From contig NZ_CP047396.1 in the NCBI RefSeq assembly GCF_020541305.1, positions 186,001-250,000 on the forward strand: 64,000 nucleotides of DNA. Reading direction: 5' to 3'. The notes beneath the pieces were generated by a model. That model saw nothing but the letters and a program-made list of their open reading frames with translations. It was not told where the DNA came from and made no database searches. The first letter of the stretch is position 1. Every line of letters starts with the position of its first letter. Made by a program: the position numbers and the translations under genes. Below, in pieces: positions 23,318 to 34,123 of the stretch. This DNA is from Candidatus Vallotiella adelgis. GTDB taxonomy: Bacteria > Pseudomonadota > Gammaproteobacteria > Burkholderiales > Burkholderiaceae.

Positions 23318-24463
23318 TTAATGCTGATTCTGATTTAACTTGAATGCCTCTGAATTAATCGCCACCTCAGTCACCGCTTCGCGCAACGCGTCAAGTCCCT
23401 GACCGGTTTGTGCACTTAAAAAAACTCGCGTGATATTACCATACTTGTCCCTTTCAACCAGGTTGGCACTGTTTTCTAACTCAGATTTTTGGTCAATCTT
23501 ATTGAAGATAAGAAGTTGTGGAATTGATGCAGCTCCAATTTCGTGTAACACGTTGTTAACTTGCTCGATCTGAGCTACGAACACCGAACTAGACGCATCG
23601 ACAACATGCAACAGAAGATCTGCATGCGTAATTTCCTCTAGGGTTGCAAAAAAAGCTGCAATTAATTGGTGAGGCAGGGCGCGAATAAAGCCGACTGTAT
23701 CAGAAATCACAACATTGCCAGCGCCGCGAAAATAAACGCGTCGGGACATTGTATCCAATGTCGCAAATAACTGGTCAGCAGCATGGGCTTGCACCTTGGT
23801 TAGAGCGTTGAATAGTGTTGACTTACCGGCGTTTGTATAGCCGATCAATGATACTGACAGTGTGCAATTTTCCTTGCGCTGGCGACGCTGCATGCTATGT
23901 TGATTTTGCAGCTTTCGCAATTTGCGGCGTAATATCTTTATGCGTTCATTAATTAAACGCCGGTCGGTTTCTAGCTGCGTTTCGCCTGGGCCGCGTAAGC
24001 CGATACCGCCTTTCTGCCGCTCTAAGTGAGTCCACGCTCGAATTAGGCGTGTAGACAGATATTGCAGCTGAGCTAGTTCAACTTGCAGCTTACCTTCATG
24101 GCTGCGTGCGCGTTGCGCAAAGATATCAAGAATTAAGCTGGTTCGATCAACCACACGCCGCTCGAGAGCGCGCTCGAGATTGCTCTGCTGAGAAGGGGAC
24201 AATATATGGTTAAAAATAACAATATTGATATTGTTATCCTGCACGCCGCGCCTAAGTTCCTCGAGCTTACCGCTGCCGATAAAATATGTAGCAGACAGTC
24301 TTGAGCGACGACCCGTCAGTGTTAGTACTGGATGAGCTCCAGCACTGATAGCCAGTAGTCTTAATTCTTTAAGACTAGCTTGGAAATCAATATTTCCGAA
24401 ATCTATATTTACAAGAGCTGCGTTGATCAAAGTGATAAAACAATGAAAGTAAAAAACAAGCAC
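23318..24463 (-). CDS. hflX: Ribosome-associated GTPase HflX
   Basis: GTPase that splits stalled or heat-damaged 70S ribosomes. 381 residues from a GTG at 24463. The family homology begins at LINAALVNIDFG (about residue 13), so a TTG there is an alternative start and the exact N-terminus is uncertain. Seen: the N-domain with AGAHPVLTLTGRRSRLSATYFIGSGK (in two parts), the GLRGPGETQLETDRR linker, Walker A GYTNAGKSTLFN, DTVGFIRALPHQL and NKID. Directly downstream of hfq. Confidence 0.9.
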   Translation of the reverse strand: MLVFYFHCFITLINAALVNIDFGNIDFQASLKELRLLAISAGAHPVLTLTGRRSRLSATYFIGSGKLEELRRGVQDNNINIVIFNHILSPSQQSNLERALERRVVDRTSLILDIFAQRARSHEGKLQVELAQLQYLSTRLIRAWTHLERQKGGIGLRGPGETQLETDRRLINERIKILRRKLRKLQNQHSMQRRQRKENCTLSVSLIGYTNAGKSTLFNALTKVQAHAADQLFATLDTMSRRVYFRGAGNVVISDTVGFIRALPHQLIAAFFATLEEITHADLLLHVVDASSSVFVAQIEQVNNVLHEIGAASIPQLLIFNKIDQKSELENSANLVERDKYGNITRVFLSAQTGQGLDALREAVTEVAINSEAFKLNQNQH

Positions 24464-24504
24464 TAAGCCGGCTAACTATACGTGCCAGACAATCAGGTTA
24501 GGAA

Positions 24505-24741
24505 TTAGGACTCTTCTAAATTAGGATGAAAGTTTACTGGTCGTGCAGGCACAACAGTTGAGATCGCATGCTTGTACACCATTTGCGTGACAGTATTGCG
24601 AAGCAATACCACATATTGATCGAACGACTCAATATTACCTTGCAGCTTAATGCCGTTGACAAGATAAATCGACACCGGTACATGCTCCTTACGCAGTGCG
24701 TTTAGGAACGGGTCCTGCAATAGCGGCCCTTTGTTACTCAT
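24505..24741 (-). CDS. hfq: RNA chaperone Hfq
   Basis: 78-residue Sm-like hexamer subunit that pairs small RNAs with mRNAs. The Sm1 motif runs through [20 protein letters not shown] and the Sm2 motif ends [12 protein letters not shown]-terminal [16 protein letters not shown] matches the proximal-face residues of the family. Normal beta-proteobacterial length, placed between der and hflX as in Burkholderia. Confidence 0.97.
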   Translation of the reverse strand: MSNKGPLLQDPFLNALRKEHVPVSIYLVNGIKLQGNIESFDQYVVLLRNTVTQMVYKHAISTVVPARPVNFHPNLEES

Positions 24742-24867
24742 AACAAACTCCGAGTTGTTTCTTGCGGGTTAATAATATTGGCAAAGAGAAAAAGAACGCC
24801 GCCAATCGCTATACTATAGCCGAATTTTCAAGGCCGTAAAGCCGATCACCAGATCATCTCGATACAT

Positions 24868-26202
24868 TTACTCTTTGTGTGTATAAGGGTTCCGGCTTGA
24901 ACGAAACTCGATGCGTAATGGGGTTCCAATGAGATTAAAGGCTTGGCGAAACCGATTTTCGAGGTAACGTTTATAGGTATCGGTTATTGCATTCAACGCG
25001 TTACCATGGATTATAATGATCGGTGGATTTTGCCCTCCTTGGTGGGCATAGCGCAGCTTTGGGCGGACCAGACCACAGCGGCGGGATTGCTGGAACTGTA
25101 CAGCGTCGATCATCGCCCGCGTGAGTTTTGGCGTCGGTAGTTTAGCCATCGCAGCGGCATAAGCTATATCTACAGAGCGCATCAACGCGTTTATCCCAGT
25201 CTTTTTAGCCGCCGAGATATAATGTGACTTTGCAAAATCGAGGAATTTGAGCTGGCGAGCTAAGTTAGCCTTAGCGCGTCCGCGCATGTGTTCATCCACG
25301 CTGTCCCATTTATTCACGCCAATTACTAGCGCACGGCCTTGCTCGACTACAAAGCCAGCAATATGCGCATCCTGCTCTGAAATGTTCTGCTGAGCGTCGA
25401 GCAGTATGATCACTACATTGGCATCAGCAATCGATTGCAACGTCTTAACTACCGAGAACTTCTCGACCGTCTCGAATACTTTGCCACGCTTACGCAGCCC
25501 CGCTGTATCGATCAGCGTGTACTGACGTCCCTGCCGTTCGAAGTCGACGTAGATCGAATCTCGCGTTGTACCAGGAAGATCGAATACAATTACACGCTCC
25601 TCGCCGAGCAGCGTGTTGACTAATGTCGACTTACCGACATTAGGTCGACCGACGACAGCGATTTTTATGCCGCGTTTTGAATAGACTATGTCATTCGGCA
25701 CGCGACCTATATAAGCAATAGTAAGTGCCTGTTCAATCATGTCACTAACACCATCGCCGTGTGTAGCGGAGGTTGCGAGTGGGTCACCCAAACCCAGTTC
25801 ATAGAAATCTGTGGCTACCGCACTATACTTCATTCCCTCAGCTTTATTAACGACCAGAAAGATCGGGCGGCCTGTCTTGCGCAGATATTCGGCGATTGTC
25901 TTGTCCTGTGCTGATAAGCCGTTACGGCCATCGACCACAAATACGACTACATCAGCCTCCTCAACTGCTTGGCGAGTCTGCCGAGCCATCTCATGCAAGA
26001 TACCGGCCTTGGCGATCGGCTCGAAACCGCCTGTATCGACAACCAGATATGGGAGTTCACCGACGCGGCCTTCCCCATAATGACGATCACGCGTAAGTCC
26101 GGGTAAATTTGTCACAAGCGCATCACGAGAGCGTGTCAATCGGTTAAACAGGGTAGATTTTCCTACATTAGGACGCCCAACGAGCGTGATTACGGGCTTC
26201 AT
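24868..26202 (-). CDS. der: Ribosome-assembly GTPase Der (EngA)
   Basis: 444 residues with two tandem GTPase domains, each with an intact P-loop ([12 protein letters not shown] at about 8-19 and [12 protein letters not shown] in the second half) plus NKAEG and NKWDS guanine-specificity motifs, and a C-terminal KH-like domain. Acts in 50S maturation. Upstream of hfq by 126 bases. The bamB and yfgM genes that lie between hisS and der in Burkholderia are not present; the space beyond its start is empty. Confidence 0.96.
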   Translation of the reverse strand: MKPVITLVGRPNVGKSTLFNRLTRSRDALVTNLPGLTRDRHYGEGRVGELPYLVVDTGGFEPIAKAGILHEMARQTRQAVEEADVVVFVVDGRNGLSAQDKTIAEYLRKTGRPIFLVVNKAEGMKYSAVATDFYELGLGDPLATSATHGDGVSDMIEQALTIAYIGRVPNDIVYSKRGIKIAVVGRPNVGKSTLVNTLLGEERVIVFDLPGTTRDSIYVDFERQGRQYTLIDTAGLRKRGKVFETVEKFSVVKTLQSIADANVVIILLDAQQNISEQDAHIAGFVVEQGRALVIGVNKWDSVDEHMRGRAKANLARQLKFLDFAKSHYISAAKKTGINALMRSVDIAYAAAMAKLPTPKLTRAMIDAVQFQQSRRCGLVRPKLRYAHQGGQNPPIIIIHGNALNAITDTYKRYLENRFRQAFNLIGTPLRIEFRSSRNPYTHKE

Positions 26203-27423
26203 ATTTTTTCTAAAAACGCATACACGGCTTGGCTCTCTAGCTTATTGCAGCTTGAAACGGAACGGGTTATTATCACGGCTTGCAACAAGCAAAATATTGC
26301 TGGAAACAACTGGTTTCGAGCTGGTTATGCCCGAAACTCTTACCCGTGTGAAAAATTCACTAAGATTATGCCAGAGGAAATGCATGAATCTTTTTTTAGG
26401 CACTAACTACCGCCGTACGACCGTTGCTCACTAGAGCATTGACGTCGCGGCTCTTCATATGTGTGTTCTGCCATTAGACTTATATAAAGCTGCCCTGCAA
26501 ATTATTTTTGGCAAATAAAATGCCAAAGCACTCAGCTATCACCGCCATATTTCCAACGAATGTCATATTCGCCTCTGTCCGTAAGCATCAGAGATGCTAC
26601 TCTGTTTATGTAAATTTTTTGTGCTTATCGGTCTACATATTACATGCCGTAATACGTACTATTTTATAGTGCGCACTATTATAAAGTCGTACTCCACCGT
26701 CAGCTGCATAAAGATCTCACTAGTTGTATTTATCCTACATAATACTGTCTAGGCTATTTGTAGGGGCTGCGCATACATAATCGGAAACTGTGGTGGTGAT
26801 CGAATAAGTAGGGTTCAAACCTGCTAACGCATTACCCTCTATCCTTTCTATTCGGCACATCTTAAGTACAGCCTTAATCGGAGTCAGCTCGGTTAAAATG
26901 AAATATTTATTCTTGAAGATAAACGCGGAACCCACACAGTTAGAAAAATCCATCACGCTCTCTGCTAAATATAGCAGATAAAAAATCTGGAGTAGCAACG
27001 CATTAACGGGCTAATCGGACATGAATCTATGGGATTTTATCTACCGAGATCAATTATTCTACTTATTGTAAACACAGCAATGCAGGCATGCAGCGCCTGC
27101 TCGTTATATTGTTCAGTGGCTAGTGAAGCTAGCAGATTGCAGAGGCAATCTGCTAGCTTCACTAGCCACTGAACACCTCAGGAGGTGGTCAAAGCCAATA
27201 GCTTCATCCGGAATCATAACTATTCGCATGTAACATGCGCAATCTTCTCCTTATCCCCTCAGGATACCGCTTTCTAAATCGTGTGATAGAACACTACGGC
27301 CAGCAGCGGCAGAAGAAAGCACAGCCCAACAAGGCTGTATATTTCTCTATTTTGCTTACCAGGCCATTAGATTGTGGCGAGAGTTTTTTTGTATAGCAAT
27401 AGATATAGTCGACATTTACCCAA
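26203..27423. other. 1.2-kb interval where bamB and yfgM would lie
   Basis: In Burkholderia this place between der and hisS holds bamB and the yfgM-like TPR gene. Nothing of either is recognisable by eye. An 87-codon frame at 26,735-26,998 has no family resemblance and is not called. The interval includes a perfect 30-base-arm inverted repeat at 27,111-27,174. Most likely two deleted or fully eroded genes. Confidence 0.6.
27111..27174. repeat. 64-base inverted repeat with 30-base perfect arms
   Basis: Arms at 27,111-27,140 and 27,145-27,174 are exact reverse complements with a four-base AGAG loop. The left arm begins GTTCAGTGGCTAGTGAAGCT. No T run follows on either strand, so it is not an ordinary intrinsic terminator, and no insertion-sequence gene is near. 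Confidence 0.9.
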
Positions 27424-28761
27424 TTATGTATTGCTCGACGAGCGCACTATCGCATTCATTAGAAATTCGTTTAAGTGTTCAGTTTGCATCCGTTTTTGCG
27501 AGCCATTTATATTTGTTGGATTAAGACGTAATGCTTTTATTAAAACTTCGTTGCGCTGCACTTCGTCATTGCCGAGTATCACAGCATACGCGGCACCACT
27601 TGCATTTGCTCTCCGCATCTGCGATTTAAAGCTTGATGGCACACCATTAGTGCTACAGTGCAGGATTACATTAATCCCCGTATCACGCAACTGCTCGGCA
27701 ATTATAAATGCACGTTCGCATACCACGTTGCCACCACTGTACACGACATATACGTCACAGACTGCGTTAGGCGGTACCCTCTGATTCTCACGCAGTAGCT
27801 CTAAAATGCGTTCGATACCAAGAGCCCAACCGCATGCTGGTGCCGGTTTTCCGCCGAGTTGTTTGATTAGAGAATCATATCGGCCTCCGCCAGCAATAGT
27901 ACCTTGTGCGCCGAGCTTATCGGTTACCCATTCAAATACAGTCAGATTATAGTAATCTAGCCCACGAACTAGCCGAGGATTAATTGTAAACAAGATTTTG
28001 TTCGCGGTTAGCAAGCGTTGCACGCCCTCGAAGTGTGCACGCGACGTATCCCCGAGAAAATCGATAAGCTTCGGCATATGTACCGAAATATCCAGCATTG
28101 CTGGGTTCTTCGTATCGAGCACGCGCAATGGGTTCGTATACAGCCGACGTTTTGCGTTATGATCGAGTAATTCGATATGGCATTCTAGGTACGAAATTAA
28201 CTCATGGCGGTGAGCAGCGCGTTCCTGCGCATTCCCAAGTGAATTAAGCTCAAGTCGAAGCCCCGTAGTAAGGCCCAAAGCGTCCCAAAGCCTTTGACAC
28301 ATCAGGATAATCTCTGCGTCGGCATCTGGACCTGCAAACCCGAGAGCTTCGACACCGACTTGGTGAAACTGCCGGTAGCGACCTCGCTGTGGTCTCTCAT
28401 GTCGAAACATCGGACCCATATACCAGAGTCGCTTCGGACCATCGTATAACAGATTATGTTCGATGACTGCGCGCACAACAGCAGCAGTGTTTTCGGGACG
28501 CATTGTCAATTTCTCACCATTTAGTGAATCGACAAAGCTATATATTTCTTTTTCGACAATATCGGTGACTTCACCAATGCCGCGGGTAAATAATGATGTA
28601 TGCTCAACAATAGGCGTACGGATATTCTGGTATCCGTACGCGCTCAGCATCGTTTTGACTGTATCCTCGAAAAATTGCCATAGACTAGCGTCTTGCGGCA
28701 GAATATCATTCATTCCCTTGACGCTGGTTAGCTTCCCTGGCTTATTTGTCCGTTCTGTCAT
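27424..28761 (-). CDS. hisS: Histidyl-tRNA synthetase
   Basis: Class II synthetase of 445 residues. Motif 2 reads [16 protein letters not shown]; the histidine-binding [14 protein letters not shown] and AGGGRYDSL segments and the class-typical GWALGIERI are intact, followed by the anticodon-binding domain. It opens with [14 protein letters not shown]. Downstream of ispG by 43 bases and probably in the same operon. Distinct from hisZ, which lacks the anticodon domain. Confidence 0.97.
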   Translation of the reverse strand: MTERTNKPGKLTSVKGMNDILPQDASLWQFFEDTVKTMLSAYGYQNIRTPIVEHTSLFTRGIGEVTDIVEKEIYSFVDSLNGEKLTMRPENTAAVVRAVIEHNLLYDGPKRLWYMGPMFRHERPQRGRYRQFHQVGVEALGFAGPDADAEIILMCQRLWDALGLTTGLRLELNSLGNAQERAAHRHELISYLECHIELLDHNAKRRLYTNPLRVLDTKNPAMLDISVHMPKLIDFLGDTSRAHFEGVQRLLTANKILFTINPRLVRGLDYYNLTVFEWVTDKLGAQGTIAGGGRYDSLIKQLGGKPAPACGWALGIERILELLRENQRVPPNAVCDVYVVYSGGNVVCERAFIIAEQLRDTGINVILHCSTNGVPSSFKSQMRRANASGAAYAVILGNDEVQRNEVLIKALRLNPTNINGSQKRMQTEHLNEFLMNAIVRSSSNT

Positions 28762-28804
28762 TTCGATTCAACGATGATCGGGGATAGAACTTTTTTTGTG
28801 CAAT

Positions 28805-30124
28805 CTACCTTTCTTGTGCTATTGCACCATAGGTATGCTGGACATAATCATGGATCATACCCTGAAATTTTTCTGCTATACCTGTACCACGTAGCGTGGT
28901 TTTTTTAACCCCGTTGATAAATACAGGTGCGGCTAAATTTTCACCATTTCCCGGAAGGCTAATGCCAATATTCGCATGTTTAGACTCGCCAGGACCATTG
29001 ACGATACAGCCCATTACCGCTACATTCATTGCCTCTACGCCTGGATACTGTTTTCTCCACATCGGCATTTGTATGTGTAAATAGTCTCGAATACGCGATG
29101 CTAACTCCTGGAATACAATACTCGTTGTTCGACCGCAACCCGGACACGCAATGACCGTTGGCACAAATGAGCGTAGCCCTATTGCCTGCAAGATTTCCTG
29201 GGAAACAATAACTTCACCAGTACGCGAAGCACCCGGCTCTGGTGTAATGGAAACACGGATTGTATCGCCGATTCCCTGCTGCAGTAGTATCGATAGTGCG
29301 GTGGTCGACGCGATAATGCCCCTCGAACCTATACCTGCCTCGGTCAACCCAAGGTGAAGAGAAAAGCTACAGCGTAGAGATAATGCTTGGTAGACCGCAA
29401 TCAAGTCCTGTACGCCGCTGACCTTGCATGAAAGAACGATGAGGTTAGGCTCTAAGCCTAGCTCAATAGCTCGCTCAGCTGAGCCTATAGCAGACTGGAT
29501 GAGTGCCTCGTACATTACATTTGATGTGTTCCATGGTCTAGTGCGCCGTGCATTTTCGTCCATGATCCGCGTAAGCAGGTCCTGGTCTAAGCTTCCCCAA
29601 TTTACACCAATGCGTACCGGCTTATTATGGCGAATCGCTGCCTCGATCATCTGTGAAAATTGCATGCTGCGTTTGGCGCCTTGACCGACGTTGCCCGGGT
29701 TAATTCGATATTTTGACAGCGCCTGTGCGCAATCCGGATAGTCGCGTAGCAGTAAATGGCCGTTATAGTGAAAGTCACCGATCAGCGGCACATCCACTCC
29801 CATGCGATCCAGGTGTGCTCGGATTGCTGGCACCGAGGCTGCGGCCTCCGGCGTATTAACTGTAATTCGCACTAACTCGGAGCCCGCATGTGCGAGATCC
29901 TTGATCTCGATTGCAGTTCCGATCGGATCAGCAGTATCGGTGCTCGTCATCGACTGTATGCGCACCGGGGCGCTACCGCCAATCGTCACTGTATTATCCT
30001 GCCAACGTACCGTAACCATATGCGTTCGGCGCCTTGGCGAAGAGATACAAAATATTGGTTCGTCCGACACAACCCGACTTACTGCCGGCGCAGTATTAGC
30101 TTCAAACAGAATATTAGGCTGCAT
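28805..30124 (-). CDS. ispG: 4-hydroxy-3-methylbut-2-enyl-diphosphate synthase (flavodoxin)
   Basis: [4Fe-4S] enzyme of the MEP isoprenoid pathway, turning ME-cPP into HMBPP. 439 residues: the TIM-barrel N-terminal part starts near residue 40 ([20 protein letters not shown]), and the cluster ligands are seen as CPGCGRT (Cys 327 and 330) and GCIVNGPGE (Cys 373). The first ~30 residues are poorly conserved and the start could be later. Between rodZ and hisS in the usual order. Confidence 0.95.
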   Translation of the reverse strand: MQPNILFEANTAPAVSRVVSDEPIFCISSPRRRTHMVTVRWQDNTVTIGGSAPVRIQSMTSTDTADPIGTAIEIKDLAHAGSELVRITVNTPEAAASVPAIRAHLDRMGVDVPLIGDFHYNGHLLLRDYPDCAQALSKYRINPGNVGQGAKRSMQFSQMIEAAIRHNKPVRIGVNWGSLDQDLLTRIMDENARRTRPWNTSNVMYEALIQSAIGSAERAIELGLEPNLIVLSCKVSGVQDLIAVYQALSLRCSFSLHLGLTEAGIGSRGIIASTTALSILLQQGIGDTIRVSITPEPGASRTGEVIVSQEILQAIGLRSFVPTVIACPGCGRTTSIVFQELASRIRDYLHIQMPMWRKQYPGVEAMNVAVMGCIVNGPGESKHANIGISLPGNGENLAAPVFINGVKKTTLRGTGIAEKFQGMIHDYVQHTYGAIAQER

Positions 30125-30507
30125 TGAATGATCTAATTGAATGACAGACTAACGCTATATAGCATCTTAGGTCGAACGGTAGTACAGATATACAGCTCAC
30201 AAGGCCCAATTTTAGGATATTTTGGCATTTTGCTATATCTTTCGTGTATATCAGACTAAATTGAGGTTCATTATTTTATGCACTAGCATCTTGCAAAGAT
30301 AGAAACAGCTTACCGCTTAGCATAACTGACTTAGTGTACACCCTATTATCTATGGCCATATAAACGGGCGTAATGCTGTATATTTATTTTTTATTTCCTG
30401 CAAGCGAAAATCAGAAAATTAACGGCTTTCTATGCATATTTCTATATGCGAAACAAATTATTTTAGCAACCGCTTGATTTTTAACAACGCCTCGCTGTCG
30501 GCCAGAA
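30125..30507. other. Spacer between rodZ stop and ispG
   Basis: 383 AT-rich bases with no gene. Because RodZ ends about 100 residues early, this stretch may be the eroded 3' part of rodZ; I could not find a clear continuing frame. Confidence 0.5.
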
Positions 30508-31182
30508 TTAGTGGCGGCCAGACGTCGGTAATTCTCTGCTCAACTCACTAGAATCTGTAGTTCTCAGCACTGATCTCAGCTCTGCGAGAGGAGGGCTAGT
30601 CTCTAGTGCTGGTTGCACAGTTACCAGCGGCGCAAAAACGTCATCCTGAAACGCATGTATATCACTGGTCTTTAAGCGGGTAACCCAGCTTGTGCTGGCC
30701 TCTCCGCCTGTGCGCCATACCGCTATAACTGCCGCTAAAGCAATCACGAAAGCAATGATCCACACCCATGTACCTCGTCTGTGAGTGTTCCCCCAATTCA
30801 TTGCTACACGGCCTCGAGGAAGCCCAACACCACTATTCGACGGCAGTGAAAAATCGTGTTCGATTTGCTTATTTGTACGACGAAGTGTATCGGTCAATGG
30901 CGTTGGATCGGCCCCGAGCATCTTCGCATAGCTACGCACCACCCCAATTGCAAACGTTGTATCTGGTAAGTGACTGTAATCACCTAATTCTAATTCCCGC
31001 AACTTGTATGGAGCAACCTTCAGTCGTGCGGATACATCTTCGATTGACCATTTTTTGATTTCGCGCAGATTTTTGAGCTGCTCACCGACCTGCTGCGCGG
31101 ATTTTACAGCAGCAGCTGGATCCAGCTGCTTGTCTGTAGCACCACTCAAGTCTTGCGGTGCTGGATTCTGCTGGTTACTCAT
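30508..31182 (-). CDS. rodZ: Cell-shape protein RodZ, C-terminally shortened
   Basis: Membrane protein that links MreB filaments to the cell-wall machinery. 224 residues from the ATG at 31,182, which has GAGG about nine bases upstream; a longer frame to 31,284 has no homology. Cytosolic helix-turn-helix about 33-95 (GEQLKNLREIKKWSIEDVSA), Arg/Asn-rich linker, one membrane segment at about 138-156 (TWVWIIAFVIALAAVIAVW), then only ~68 periplasmic residues. RodZ is usually 300-350 residues with a periplasmic beta domain (DUF4115), which is absent. The MreB-binding part is intact, so it may still work. Confidence 0.85.
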   Translation of the reverse strand: MSNQQNPAPQDLSGATDKQLDPAAAVKSAQQVGEQLKNLREIKKWSIEDVSARLKVAPYKLRELELGDYSHLPDTTFAIGVVRSYAKMLGADPTPLTDTLRRTNKQIEHDFSLPSNSGVGLPRGRVAMNWGNTHRRGTWVWIIAFVIALAAVIAVWRTGGEASTSWVTRLKTSDIHAFQDDVFAPLVTVQPALETSPPLAELRSVLRTTDSSELSRELPTSGRH

Positions 31183-31425
31183 TCCCAATTCCTCACTGGA
31201 ATTTTTTTCGTTGCTCTCGGCGGCGCCGTAAGCGAATTGCATCCAAAATGATCCCCAAAAAAAACAAGGCCGGAAAACTGTCATTCACTGGTATCGGAAT
31301 CACTTAATCGCGTATATTGCTGAGCCTGAATCGGGTCACGATTAATGCGAAAGCGTTTTTATAGTAGGCATTCATGCTTTTTTCTGCCCTGCTCTTGCGC
31401 CACTATACTTTATGCTACAAGCACT

Positions 31426-32556
31426 CTAGATGGATACGAGACCAGTGCCCGCGTGGTACCGCCTACGCTCCCGCTCTGCTATTCGGGTACGGTTCAAGAC
31501 CTCGCCAGCTAACTGTCCGCAGGCCGCATTGATATCGCTGCCGCGAGTTCTACGAACGGTTGTCACGAAACCTGCATCGATCAGAATCTGGGCAAACCGC
31601 TTAATCCGCTCTGGACTAGCGCACAACAGCCTGGATTTAGGAAATGGATTAAATGGTATTAGATTAAATTTACATGGCACAGCACGCGTCAGTGCAAGCA
31701 GCTGCCGTGCATGTTCATCGCTATCATTGATACCGTCTAGCATGCAGTACTCGAATGTAATAAAATTGCGCGGCGCAACGCGCAGATACCGACTACATGC
31801 CGCCATCAATTCCGAAAGCGGGTACTTTCGGTTTAGGGGCACTAATTCGTCGCGTAAAGCGTCGTTAGGTGCATGTAGCGAAACGGCTAGCGATACTGGC
31901 AATTCAGCTGCCAGTCGATCGATCATCGGCACGACGCCCGATGTAGACAGTGTCACCCGGCGACGTGACAATGCGTATGCATTGTTATCTAGCATAAGTC
32001 GCATAGCGGGTACCACTGAATCGAAATTTAACAGCGGCTCGCCCATACCCATCATCACAACATTTGTAATCACTCGTTCACTGGGACAACGACCACCGCG
32101 CGTAGCTCGTAGCGCAAATTCAGCCATCCACAACTGGCCAATAATTTCACTAACACTAAGATTACGTGAAAAACCTTGTCTGCCTGTCGAGCAGAATCGA
32201 CAGTTCACCGTACAGCCGGCCTGCGATGACAAACATAGCGTGCCGCGCTCTTGATGCGGGATATACACAGTTTCTACAGCATTGCCCGCACCCACATCGA
32301 GCAGCCATTTTCGCGTGCCGTCTACGGACTCGTGGTCTTGTAGCACTGCGGAATGACGGATTACTGCACAAGTCTTGAGTTTGTTACGTAACGATTTCGC
32401 GAGAACGGTCATCGCGTTAAAATCATTGATACCGCTGTAATGGATGCACTTTTGTAACTGTCGGGCGCGAAATGGTTTCTCGCCGAGACGTGCACAATAC
32501 GCGACAAGTGCCGCAGGATCAAAATCCAGAAGATTGACCGTATCAGTGGTTGCCAT
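31426..32556 (-). CDS. rlmN: Dual-specificity rRNA/tRNA methyltransferase RlmN
   Basis: Radical-SAM enzyme that methylates C2 of A2503 in 23S rRNA and A37 in some tRNAs. Cluster motif CTVNCRFC, with the three Cys at about 115, 119 and 122 of this start, and the methyl-carrying Cys near the C-terminus in [10 protein letters not shown]. Also GMGEPLLN and SLHAPND. I start at 32,556 ([10 protein letters not shown]); an ATG three codons earlier (32,565) is equally possible. About 376 residues, full length, between ndk and rodZ. Confidence 0.95.
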   Translation of the reverse strand: MATTDTVNLLDFDPAALVAYCARLGEKPFRARQLQKCIHYSGINDFNAMTVLAKSLRNKLKTCAVIRHSAVLQDHESVDGTRKWLLDVGAGNAVETVYIPHQERGTLCLSSQAGCTVNCRFCSTGRQGFSRNLSVSEIIGQLWMAEFALRATRGGRCPSERVITNVVMMGMGEPLLNFDSVVPAMRLMLDNNAYALSRRRVTLSTSGVVPMIDRLAAELPVSLAVSLHAPNDALRDELVPLNRKYPLSELMAACSRYLRVAPRNFITFEYCMLDGINDSDEHARQLLALTRAVPCKFNLIPFNPFPKSRLLCASPERIKRFAQILIDAGFVTTVRRTRGSDINAACGQLAGEVLNRTRIAERERRRYHAGTGLVSI

Positions 32557-32613
32557 GTCTACCATCTCAGATAGCGCCTGTAGCCCAGCCGGCGCAGCTC
32601 AACTTACTGCCGC

Positions 32614-33039
32614 TTAGCGCGAATAGACATCTACTTCCGAAAAAAAGAAGGCGACCTCGATAGCTGCTGTTTCTAGCGAATCGGAGCCATGCATTGCATT
32701 GGCATTAATACTGTCTGCGAAATCCGAACGGATCGTACCTTTTTCTGCTTTATTCGGATCTGTTGCACCCATCAGATAACGATTTTTAGCGATGGCACCT
32801 TCACCTTCGAGCACCTGAATCATAACCGGCCCCGATACCATAAAGCTGATTAGATCTTTGAAGAAAGGTCGATATTTGTGCGCTGCATAAAACTTTTCCG
32901 CATCCGAGTTCGATAAATGGACCATGCGAGCGGCTATTATTTTGAGCCCGGCATTCTCGAACCGGCTATAGACTTGACCGATTACATTCTTTGCAACGGC
33001 ATCGGGCTTGATAATTGACAGGGTACGCTCGATCGCCAT
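32614..33039 (-). CDS. ndk: Nucleoside diphosphate kinase
   Basis: 141-residue enzyme that balances nucleoside triphosphates via a phospho-histidine; the active His is in NAMHGSDS near residue 117. It begins [18 protein letters not shown] and contains [20 protein letters not shown] (20 residues), all family-typical. First gene of the minus-strand run ndk-rlmN-rodZ-ispG-hisS; the divergent interval 33,040-33,186 should hold promoters for it and for the gene to the right. Confidence 0.97.
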   Translation of the reverse strand: MAIERTLSIIKPDAVAKNVIGQVYSRFENAGLKIIAARMVHLSNSDAEKFYAAHKYRPFFKDLISFMVSGPVMIQVLEGEGAIAKNRYLMGATDPNKAEKGTIRSDFADSINANAMHGSDSLETAAIEVAFFFSEVDVYSR

Positions 33040-33186
33040 AAAAGCTCTGAAAAATAAGATGTTACGAAATTAATACAATATTTGATTCTAGCACGAGCCA
33101 GTGTATCATCATACTAAACTCTTATAAACACCGTCACCGTAGCTGTACTAAAACGCGTCTGCAAGTCAACTCACCCAAGGAAAAAT

Positions 33187-33894
33187 ATGGCTGACTCTCG
33201 TAATTACGAGCCTGCACTTACTACCGACTCGCCTGTGTCGACTAAAAAACGAAATAGTGTACTCCGCAATACGTACTGGCTACTTTCGCTGTCGATGGTT
33301 CCGACCGTTTTCGGCGCGTGGGTCGGAGTTACAACTGGCTTTACTTTATTCGCTACCACTTCGCCGATAATGAGCGCACTAGCCTTCCTTGCAATCTCAT
33401 TTGGCTTTATGTCTGCGATTCAGCAGACCAAGAACAGTAGAATAGGTGTACTCGTTCTACTGAGCTTCACCTTTTTTATGGGACTAATGCTGTCGCGTCT
33501 GCTGAGCTTTATTCTCGGCTTCACAAACGGCGTGTCGCTGATTATGCTTGCTTTCGGTGGAACTAGCCTAACTTTTGCTGTTATTGCAACAGTGGCTACA
33601 TTAAGCAAGCGTGATTTTTCTTTATTATGGGGGAAGTGGTTGTTTGTCGGTGTACTTGTTTTACTTCTAGCTACAGTTGCGAATATATTTATGCACCTAC
33701 CAGCATTGATGCTCACGGTGTCAGCTTTAGCAATTATTATTTTTTCGGCTTACATGCTGTGTGACGTGCAACGCGTAGTTAATGGCGGCGAATTAAACTA
33801 TATCAGCGCGACGCTAATGATTTATTTAGATTTATACAATGTGTTTACGAATCTAGTAGCGATGCTTGGTATTTTTAGTGACAATCGTGACTAA
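33187..33894 (+). CDS. Bax inhibitor-1 / YccA family membrane protein
   Basis: 235 residues with about seven hydrophobic helices, a hydrophilic 35-residue N-terminus and a short polar tail ending SDNRD. The last loops (FSAYMLCDVQRVVNGGELNY and ISATLMIYLDLYNVF) carry the conserved Asp pair of the BI-1/YccA family. YccA in E. coli is a substrate and modulator of FtsH (established), which fits with hflKC being retained here. AAGG lies eight bases before the start. Complete. Confidence 0.88.
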   Translation: MADSRNYEPALTTDSPVSTKKRNSVLRNTYWLLSLSMVPTVFGAWVGVTTGFTLFATTSPIMSALAFLAISFGFMSAIQQTKNSRIGVLVLLSFTFFMGLMLSRLLSFILGFTNGVSLIMLAFGGTSLTFAVIATVATLSKRDFSLLWGKWLFVGVLVLLLATVANIFMHLPALMLTVSALAIIIFSAYMLCDVQRVVNGGELNYISATLMIYLDLYNVFTNLVAMLGIFSDNRD

Positions 33895-34123
33895 ACTATT
33901 GAAATTCTAGATACAGCACGAGCGCGTATACAGCGTATATCGAAACTAAAGTGCGTAGATTAATAAATTAATTACCATAATAATAAACAGAGCGCGCGAA
34001 AATTATCGCTATCGACTCTAAAAAATTTTAATAATTTTCGCCGCTCTCTGGCTCCTCTTAGGAAGAGGAGCCAGAATTCAACATGATGTTGTCTAGAAAC
34101 GTTTTGTCAAAAAATCGTTTAGA
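33895..34123. other. Spacer with two perfect hairpins
   Basis: Contains a 10-base-arm inverted repeat (33,997-34,006 with 34,031-34,040) and the 27-base hairpin at 34,048-34,074. rpoS, which follows nlpD in Burkholderia, is not here. Confidence 0.55.
34048..34074. repeat. Perfect hairpin with 12-base arms
   Basis: CTGGCTCCTCTT, loop AGG, then the exact reverse complement. GC-rich stem between the ends of two convergent genes, so a terminator role is possible, but no T run follows on either strand. Confidence 0.75.

Noticed and set aside
26735-26998. An 87-codon minus-strand frame considered as a bamB or yfgM remnant
   Set aside because: No resemblance to either family and no ribosome site; likely chance.
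31430-32254. A 274-codon plus-strand frame
   Set aside because: Exact antisense shadow of rlmN, with Ser/Arg-rich composition typical of shadows; no family features.
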